A stretch of 35,177 bases of DNA from Gammaproteobacteria bacterium (GTDB lineage: Bacteria; Pseudomonadota; Gammaproteobacteria; Steroidobacterales; Steroidobacteraceae), in contig VBMV01000076.1 in NCBI GenBank assembly GCA_005878835.1, positions 1 through 35,177 of the forward strand, given 5' to 3'. Below, in pieces: positions 30,011 to 35,177 of the stretch (positions within the stretch are counted from its first letter, which is position 1; each line of letters starts with the position of its first letter). The notes beneath the pieces were generated by a model, which did no database searches, was not told the origin of the DNA, and saw only the letters and a list, made by a program, of their open reading frames with translations. The translations under genes and the position numbers were made by a program.

Positions 30011-31491
30011 GCGGGGAGCGGCGCACGTTGCCCGAGCGCGTGAGCGTCGAGCGTCGCGTCACGCCCGACCGGCGCGACCGCATGCGCCGTATCAACACCA
30101 TCCACTTCGTCGGCATCGGCGGCAGCGGCATGAGCGGCATCGCCGAGGTGCTGCTGAATCTCGGCTACCGGGTCCAGGGCTCGGACCTGCGCACCAGCAC
30201 CGTGACGCAATGGCTCGCGGGGCTCGGCGCACGCGTCAGCATCGGTCACGCGGCCGCCAACATCGCCGGCGCCGATGTGGTGGTCGCCTCGGGCGCGGTG
30301 GCGCGCGACAACCCTGAGCTGCGGGCGGCGCTGGCGGCGCGCATCCCGGTGGTGGCGCGCGCCGAGATGCTCGCCGAGCTCATGCGCTTCCGCTATTCGA
30401 TCGCGGTCGCCGGCACGCACGGCAAGACCACCACCACCAGCCTCATCGCCAGCATCCTCTCCGAAGGCGGCGAGGACCCGACCTACGTCATCGGCGGGCG
30501 CCTCAAGAGCGCCGCCAGCAACGCGCGCCTGGGCGCCGGGCGCTACCTGGTCGCCGAGGCCGATGAGAGCGACGCCTCGTTCACGCACCTGCAGCCGCTG
30601 ATTGCGATCGTCACCAACATCGACACCGATCACCTGAGCACCCACGGCGGGGACTTCGGGCTCCTCAAGCAGAGCTTCGTCGACTTCCTGCACAACTTGC
30701 CGTTCTACGGCCTGGCGGTGCTGTGCGCGGACGACGAGCACCTGCGCAGCATCCTGCAGGAAGTCGGGCGCCCGATCCTCTCCTACGGCCTCGAGTCGGG
30801 GGCGGACGTGAGGGGCGAGAACCTGCGCCCCGCGGGGTTGCAGACGCATTTCGACGTCAGGCGAGCCGCAGCGGCGCCGCTCGCCGTGACGCTGAATCTT
30901 GCCGGCGTGCACAACGTGCGTAACGCGCTCGCGGCGATCGCGGTCGCCACCGAGCTCGACATCGCCGATGAGGCGATCCTGCGCGCGCTCACCGCCTTCC
31001 AGGGCATCGACCGGCGGCTGCAGCACATCGGCGACGTGCTCACCGCCGTGGGCCGTGTCAGCATCGTCGATGACTACGCCCATCACCCCACCGAGGTGGC
31101 CGTGACGCTGGAAGCGGTGCGCCAGGGCTACCCCGGGCGGCGTGTGCTGCTCGCGTTTCAGCCGCACCGCTACACGCGCACCCGCGACCTGATCGATGAT
31201 TTCGGCAAGGCGCTCTCGGGCGCCGACGCCCTGTGCGTGACCGAGGTCTACGCCGCGGGCGAGACCGCGATCCCCGGCGCCGACGGCCGCGCCATCTGCC
31301 GCGCGGTGCGCAGCCGCGGACAGCTCGAGCCGTTGTTCGTCGAGAAGGTCGAGGAGCTCGCCGGCTCGCTCAAGGACGTGATCCGCGATGGCGACGTCAT
31401 CCTCGCCATGGGCGCGGGCAACATCAGCGCCGTGGCGCACGCGCTTCCCGGGGCGCTCGCGGCCCTGCTGCCGCCGGGGAGCTCGTCGTGA
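30007..31491 (+). CDS. murC: UDP-N-acetylmuramate:L-alanine ligase
   Basis: A 494-aa Mur ligase that attaches the first stem residue, L-Ala. Motifs: IHFVGIGGSGMSGIAEVLL, VVVASGAVARDNPEL, AVAGTHGKTTTTSLIA (ATP loop at 136-143), EADESDASF, VTNIDTDHLSTHGGDF, GVHNVRNALAA, VDDYAHHPTEVAVTL, FQPHRYTRTRDLIDDF, VYAAGE. The ATG at 30007 overlapping murG adds about 25 charged residues before the MRRINTIHFVG start at 30082; either could be used, and the coupled ATGA favours the first. The stop overlaps murB as GTGA. Confidence 0.97.
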   Translation: MSGERRTLPERVSVERRVTPDRRDRMRRINTIHFVGIGGSGMSGIAEVLLNLGYRVQGSDLRTSTVTQWLAGLGARVSIGHAAANIAGADVVVASGAVARDNPELRAALAARIPVVARAEMLAELMRFRYSIAVAGTHGKTTTTSLIASILSEGGEDPTYVIGGRLKSAASNARLGAGRYLVAEADESDASFTHLQPLIAIVTNIDTDHLSTHGGDFGLLKQSFVDFLHNLPFYGLAVLCADDEHLRSILQEVGRPILSYGLESGADVRGENLRPAGLQTHFDVRRAAAAPLAVTLNLAGVHNVRNALAAIAVATELDIADEAILRALTAFQGIDRRLQHIGDVLTAVGRVSIVDDYAHHPTEVAVTLEAVRQGYPGRRVLLAFQPHRYTRTRDLIDDFGKALSGADALCVTEVYAAGETAIPGADGRAICRAVRSRGQLEPLFVEKVEELAGSLKDVIRDGDVILAMGAGNISAVAHALPGALAALLPPGSSS

Positions 31492-32378
31492 CGCTCGCCG
31501 TGGCCCCGCAATTCCTGGTGCGCGTGCAGCGCGATGAGCCCCTGAGCCGCCATACCTCCTGGCATGTCGGAGGACCGGCGGAGGTGTTCTTCAATCCGCG
31601 CGACCGCGCCGAGCTGGCGGCGTTCCTGCGCACGCTGCCCGCCGCGGTGCCGATCCACTTCATCGGCCTCGGCAGCAACCTGCTGGTGCGTGACGGGGGC
31701 CTGCAGGGGATCGTCATCAGCACGCACGGCCTCGATGCCCTGACGCGCGTCGACGACACCACGGTGCAGGTTGAGGCCGGCGTCGCCTGTGCACGCATCG
31801 CCCGGCAGTGCATCAAGTGGGGACTCGGGCCTGCGGAATTCTTCGCCGGCATTCCCGGAACCCTCGGCGGCGCCCTGGCGATGAACGCCGGCGCCTTTGG
31901 CGGGGAAACCTGGCGCCACGTGCTCAGCGTGGAAACCATCGACCGCGGCGGCGAGACGCACCAGCGCGCATCCGGCGAGTACCGCGTCAGCTACCGCCAG
32001 GTCATCGCGCCCGCGCCCGAGGAATGGTTCATCGCCGCGAGCTTGCGCTTCGAGCGCCGTCCGGGCGCGCACGAGGGCGAGGTGCGGGCGCTCCTCGAGC
32101 AACGCCGCGCGTCGCAGCCGATCGGGGAGTGGAGCTGCGGCTCGGTGTTCACCAACCCGCCGGGAGATCACGCCGCGCGCCTCATCGAGGGCGCGGGGCT
32201 GAAGGGTTTTCGCATCGGCGATGCCTCGGTGTCGCAGAAGCATGCGAATTTCATCATCAATCACGGCCAGGCGAGCGCCGCGGACCTGGAGCGCCTGATC
32301 GCGCACGTGCGCGACACGGTCGAGCGCGTGCACGGGGTCGCGCTGCAGCCCGAGGTACGGATCGTGGGAGTGCCGTAA
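31488..32378 (+). CDS. murB: UDP-N-acetylenolpyruvoylglucosamine reductase
   Basis: A 296-aa FAD enzyme that reduces enolpyruvyl-UDP-GlcNAc to UDP-MurNAc with NADPH. FAD-binding segments are HTSWHVGGPAEVF, IGLGSNLLVRDGG and GIPGTLGGALAMNAGAFGGE. The catalytic end is GSVFTNPPGDHAARLIEGAGLKG, with QKHANFIINHG near the C-terminus. The length and the GSVF.NPPGD..A..IE pattern mark the shorter type II enzyme, not the 342-aa type I form of E. coli. It starts with GTG in a 4-nt overlap with murC and ends 3 nt before ddl. Confidence 0.96.
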   Translation: MTLAVAPQFLVRVQRDEPLSRHTSWHVGGPAEVFFNPRDRAELAAFLRTLPAAVPIHFIGLGSNLLVRDGGLQGIVISTHGLDALTRVDDTTVQVEAGVACARIARQCIKWGLGPAEFFAGIPGTLGGALAMNAGAFGGETWRHVLSVETIDRGGETHQRASGEYRVSYRQVIAPAPEEWFIAASLRFERRPGAHEGEVRALLEQRRASQPIGEWSCGSVFTNPPGDHAARLIEGAGLKGFRIGDASVSQKHANFIINHGQASAADLERLIAHVRDTVERVHGVALQPEVRIVGVP

Positions 32379-32381
32379 GCC

Positions 32382-33368
32382 ATGCGCCTGAGCTACGAAC
32401 CGCGCCAGCTGCGCCGCGCCACCGCGGCGGGGGAGTTCGGCCGCGTGGCGGTGCTGTTCGGCGGCGACTCCAGCGAGCGCGAGATCTCGCTCCTCTCGGG
32501 CAACGCGGTGCTGGAGGCGCTCAAGCGCCGCGGCGTGGACGCGCACGCCTTCGATCCGCGCGATGCGCCGCTCTCGGAGCTCATCGCCCGGGGCTTCGAG
32601 CGCGTGTGGATCGCGCTGCACGGTCCGGGAGGGGAGGACGGCACGCTGCAGGGCGCGCTCGAATACCTGGGCGTCCCCTATACCGGGAGCGGGGTGATGG
32701 GCTCGGCCATCGGCATGGACAAGCTGCGCACCAAGCGCCTGGCGCGGGCGGTGGGGGTTGCGACCGCGGACTTCGTGGTGCTCTGCGGGGCGCAGGATTT
32801 CGAGGCGGCGCTCGAGCGCCTCAAGCTGCCGCTGATCGTGAAGCCCGCCACCCAGGGCTCGAGCGTCGGCATGAGCAAGGTCGAGCGCGCCGCGGATCTG
32901 CCCGCCGCCTATGCGCTCGCCGCGCGGCTCGAGACGCTGGTGTTTGCGGAGGCGTGGATCGCGGGACCTGAGTACACCGTGGCGATCCTGCAGGAGCGCG
33001 CGCTCCCCTCGATCCGCATCGAGACGCCGCGGACCTTCTACGACTACGAGGCCAAGTACTTCCGCGACGACACGCGCTACTTCTGCCCGTCCGGCCTCTC
33101 GAGGAGCGCCGAGGAGCACCTCGCGAGTCTGGCGCTCGCCGCATTCGAGGCGGCCGGCGCCTCGGGCTGGGGACGGGCGGACTTCATGATGGATGCCGCC
33201 GGAAGGCCGCTGCTGCTGGAGATCAACACCGTTCCGGGCATGACCAGCCACAGCCTGGTGCCGATGGCGGCGCGCGCCATCGAGGTCGATTTCGAGGAGC
33301 TCGTGTGGCGCGTGCTCGAGACCAGCTTCACCCGCCGGCCCGCCTCGAGTCCCGGATCCCCGGTGTAG
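32382..33368 (+). CDS. ddl: D-alanine:D-alanine ligase
   Basis: A 328-aa ATP-grasp enzyme that makes the D-Ala-D-Ala used by MurF. Motifs: [76 protein letters not shown] (ATP-grasp lysine), FYDYEAKYF (dipeptide site) and [10 protein letters not shown] with [17 protein letters not shown] (Mg2+ ligands). The N-terminus carries about 19 extra residues before the first strand. The Pro in LHGPGGEDG replaces the more common Arg. It lies 3 nt from both murB and ftsQ. Confidence 0.97.
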   Translation: MRLSYEPRQLRRATAAGEFGRVAVLFGGDSSEREISLLSGNAVLEALKRRGVDAHAFDPRDAPLSELIARGFERVWIALHGPGGEDGTLQGALEYLGVPYTGSGVMGSAIGMDKLRTKRLARAVGVATADFVVLCGAQDFEAALERLKLPLIVKPATQGSSVGMSKVERAADLPAAYALAARLETLVFAEAWIAGPEYTVAILQERALPSIRIETPRTFYDYEAKYFRDDTRYFCPSGLSRSAEEHLASLALAAFEAAGASGWGRADFMMDAAGRPLLLEINTVPGMTSHSLVPMAARAIEVDFEELVWRVLETSFTRRPASSPGSPV

Positions 33369-33371
33369 CTC

Positions 33372-34157
33372 ATGTTAGGCCGCCCCAAGAACCGTCGCAG
33401 ACCCTCGGAAGCGCGAGCGCGGCTACCCGCGACCAACTGGCGCTCCCTCGGGCTGTGGGTGCTCGCGCTGGCGGGGATGGCGGCGGCGGGGTGCGCGGTG
33501 TCGTGGGCATTCGATCAACCCATCGAGACGGTGGCGGTGGAGGGGCGCTTCCAGCGCGTGGCGCCGGTGGACGTCGAGCGGGTCGTGAAGGAGAAGGTGC
33601 ACGGCGCGGGCCTGCTGTCGGTGGACCTCGCCGCGGTGCGCCGCGCCATCCACACGCTGCCGTGGGTGGATGCGGTGAGCGTGCAGCGCGCCTGGCCCCG
33701 GGGCCTGAACGTGCTGGTCATGGAGCAGACCGCCGCGGCGCGCTGGGGCGAGAAGGGGCTCATCAACACCCGTGGCGAGCTGTTCGACTCCGACCAGCGC
33801 CACATTCCGCCGGAGCTCGCGCAGCTCACCGGCCCCGAGGGCAAGGAGTCGCTCGTGGCGCAGCGCTATCTGGCCGCGGAGGGGCGCCTGTCGCAGGCGG
33901 GCCTGCGCCTCACGGCGATGCGCCTGGATGCACGCGGCGCCTGGGAATTCGATCTGGCCAACGGCGTCACCGTGCGCCTCGGAAGGCGCCAGGTGGACGA
34001 GCGCTTCGAGAAATTCATGAACACCGCGCTGAAGCTCGTCACCCAGCGCGCCGAGGACATCGCCTACGTGGATATGCGTTACACAAACGGCTTTGCCATC
34101 GGCTGGCGCGGCGCTGCCGCCCGCGCCGCCGGCCGCGACGGTGGCCACGATGCTTAA
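33372..34157 (+). CDS. ftsQ: Cell division protein FtsQ
   Basis: A 261-aa bitopic protein: basic N-terminus (GRPKNRRRPSEARAR), one membrane helix (LGLWVLALAGMAAAGCAVSW, about 26-45), then a POTRA domain (IETVAVEGRFQRVAPVDVERVV...LLSVDLAAVRRAIHTLPWVDAVSVQRAWPRGLNVLV) and the FtsQ/DivIB beta domain (LINTRGELFDSD, VRLGRRQVDERFEKF, AYVDMRYTNGFAIGW). It bridges FtsBL and early division proteins. Its last 8 nt overlap ftsA. Confidence 0.96.
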   Translation: MLGRPKNRRRPSEARARLPATNWRSLGLWVLALAGMAAAGCAVSWAFDQPIETVAVEGRFQRVAPVDVERVVKEKVHGAGLLSVDLAAVRRAIHTLPWVDAVSVQRAWPRGLNVLVMEQTAAARWGEKGLINTRGELFDSDQRHIPPELAQLTGPEGKESLVAQRYLAAEGRLSQAGLRLTAMRLDARGAWEFDLANGVTVRLGRRQVDERFEKFMNTALKLVTQRAEDIAYVDMRYTNGFAIGWRGAAARAAGRDGGHDA

Positions 34158-35177
34158 GCGTACCGAGAGAAATCTGATCGTCGGGCTCGACATCGGCACC
34201 TCCAAGGTGGTGGCGCTGGTGGGAGAGGTGGGGCTCGACGGCTCGATCGAGCTGCTGGGCCTGGGCTCGCAACCCTCGCGCGGACTGAAGAAGGGCGTGG
34301 TGGTCAACATCGAGTCCACGGTGCAGTCCATCCAGCGGGCGGTGGAGGAAGCCGAGCTCATGGCCGGGTGCGAGATCCACTCGGTGTTCGCCGGCATCGC
34401 CGGCAGCCACGTACGGAGCCTGAACTCCCACGGCGTGGTGGGCGTGCGCGACAAGGAGGTCACGCACGGCGACGTCGAGCACGTGATCGATGCCGCCAAG
34501 GCCGTGGCCATTCCCGCGGACCAGAAGATCCTGCACGTGCTGCCGCAGGAGTTCCTGGTCGACGGCCAGGAGGGCATCCGCGACCCGATCGGCATGTCGG
34601 GCGTGCGCCTCGAGGCCAAGGTGCACATCGTCACCGGCGCCGACAGCGCCGCGCAGAACATCGAGAAGTGCATCCAGCGCTGCGGGCTGGAAGTCGACGA
34701 CGTGGTGCTCGAGCAGCTCGCCTCGAGCTTCGCGGTCCTCACCGAGGACGAGAAGGAGCTCGGCGTGTGCCTGGTCGACATCGGCGGTGGCACCACGGAT
34801 CTGGCGGTGTTCGCCAATGGGGCGATCCGCCATACGGCGGTCATTCCGATCGCCGGCGACCAGGTGACCAACGACATCGCGGTCTCGATGCGCACGCCGA
34901 CCCAGTACGCCGAGGACATCAAGATCCGCTACGCCTGCGCGCTCTCGCAGCTCGCCAACCCCGACGAGAGCATCGAGGTGCCGAGCGTCGGCGAGCGCCC
35001 CGCCCGCCGCCTGGCGCGCCAGACGCTCGCCGAGATCGTCGAGCCGCGCTACGAGGAGCTCTTTGGCCTGGTGCGCGAGGAGCTGCGGCGCAGCGGCTTC
35101 GAGGAAGTGATCGCCGCCGGCATCGTGCTCACCGGCGGCAGCGCCAAGATGGAAGGCGCGATCGAGCTCGCCGAGGA
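34150..35177 (+). CDS. ftsA: Cell division protein FtsA (3' end cut by window edge)
   Basis: The first 342 residues of an actin-like ATPase that tethers FtsZ filaments to the membrane. Motifs: NLIVGLDIGTSKVVALVGE (phosphate 1), a 1C subdomain (QSIQRAVEEAELMAGCEIHSVFAGIAGSHV), VDIGGGTTDLAVF (phosphate 2) and GIVLTGGSAKMEGA (adenosine motif). The C-terminal amphipathic membrane helix lies beyond the window. The ATG at 34150 overlaps the end of ftsQ by 8 nt. ftsZ is expected next. Confidence 0.97.
   Translation, partial: MLKRTERNLIVGLDIGTSKVVALVGEVGLDGSIELLGLGSQPSRGLKKGVVVNIESTVQSIQRAVEEAELMAGCEIHSVFAGIAGSHVRSLNSHGVVGVRDKEVTHGDVEHVIDAAKAVAIPADQKILHVLPQEFLVDGQEGIRDPIGMSGVRLEAKVHIVTGADSAAQNIEKCIQRCGLEVDDVVLEQLASSFAVLTEDEKELGVCLVDIGGGTTDLAVFANGAIRHTAVIPIAGDQVTNDIAVSMRTPTQYAEDIKIRYACALSQLANPDESIEVPSVGERPARRLARQTLAEIVEPRYEELFGLVREELRRSGFEEVIAAGIVLTGGSAKMEGAIELAE

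Noticed and set aside
31248-33251. 667-codon open frame on the minus strand opposite murB and ddl
   Set aside because: Shadow of two well-identified genes; no motif or ribosome-binding site.
1-35177. CRISPR arrays, tRNA genes, insertion sequences, integrases
   Set aside because: No regularly spaced repeats, tRNA-like T-loops, transposase or integrase motifs were seen. The 53-bp rnpB-promoter repeat is a single pair and not an array.

Overview
The window is about 35 kb of high-GC DNA (roughly two thirds G+C by eye). Its gene content and order point to a gammaproteobacterium of the Steroidobacter/Nevskia/Xanthomonas-like kind. The pointers are a large Caulobacter/Steroidobacter-type TonB-dependent receptor, a cytochrome bc1 operon followed by sspA-sspB, the divergent rsmI / lpoA-yraN block, and a complete division and cell wall (dcw) cluster in gammaproteobacterial order. 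This assignment is inferred from synteny and protein motifs, not from any search.

Region 1 (1-5.9 kb, minus strand) is accessory or metabolic. It holds a truncated TonB-dependent receptor, then a translationally coupled three-gene operon of 6-phosphogluconolactonase and two 2OG-Fe(II)-oxygenase-like proteins. The first oxygenase has lost most metal- and cosubstrate-binding residues; the second has kept them. A vapBC toxin-antitoxin pair follows, with a clear palindromic operator.

Region 2 (6-11.1 kb) is core. It has a membrane-anchored DegS-type protease on the minus strand, then petA-petB-petC (cytochrome bc1) and sspA-sspB (stringent starvation protein and ClpXP adaptor) on the plus strand.

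Region 3 (11.1-15.8 kb) holds rnpB (RNase P RNA, minus strand) and then an accessory insert before rsmI. The insert contains a nucleotidyltransferase with its small partner gene, a Phd/PIN toxin-antitoxin pair, a TonB-like/pilus-like membrane protein of unknown role, and a small secreted protein with two four-cysteine repeats. The promoter and first bases of rnpB are duplicated 1030 bp away. The two copies bracket the nucleotidyltransferase module, and the second copy seems to drive it. This is the most unusual structure in the window.

Region 4 (15.8-18.7 kb) has rsmI (minus) diverging from lpoA and yraN (plus).

Region 5 (18.7 kb to the end) is the dcw cluster: mraZ-rsmH-ftsL-ftsI-murE-murF-mraY-murD-ftsW-murG-murC-murB-ddl-ftsQ-ftsA (ftsA cut by the window edge). 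A consensus-like promoter and three TGGGN boxes in exact 10-nt phase precede mraZ. From rsmH onward almost every junction is a 4-nt start/stop overlap. The genes together build UDP-MurNAc-pentapeptide (meso-DAP type), make and flip-side process lipid II, and assemble the septal synthase and FtsA-dependent ring. lpoA just upstream activates the elongation synthase PBP1A.
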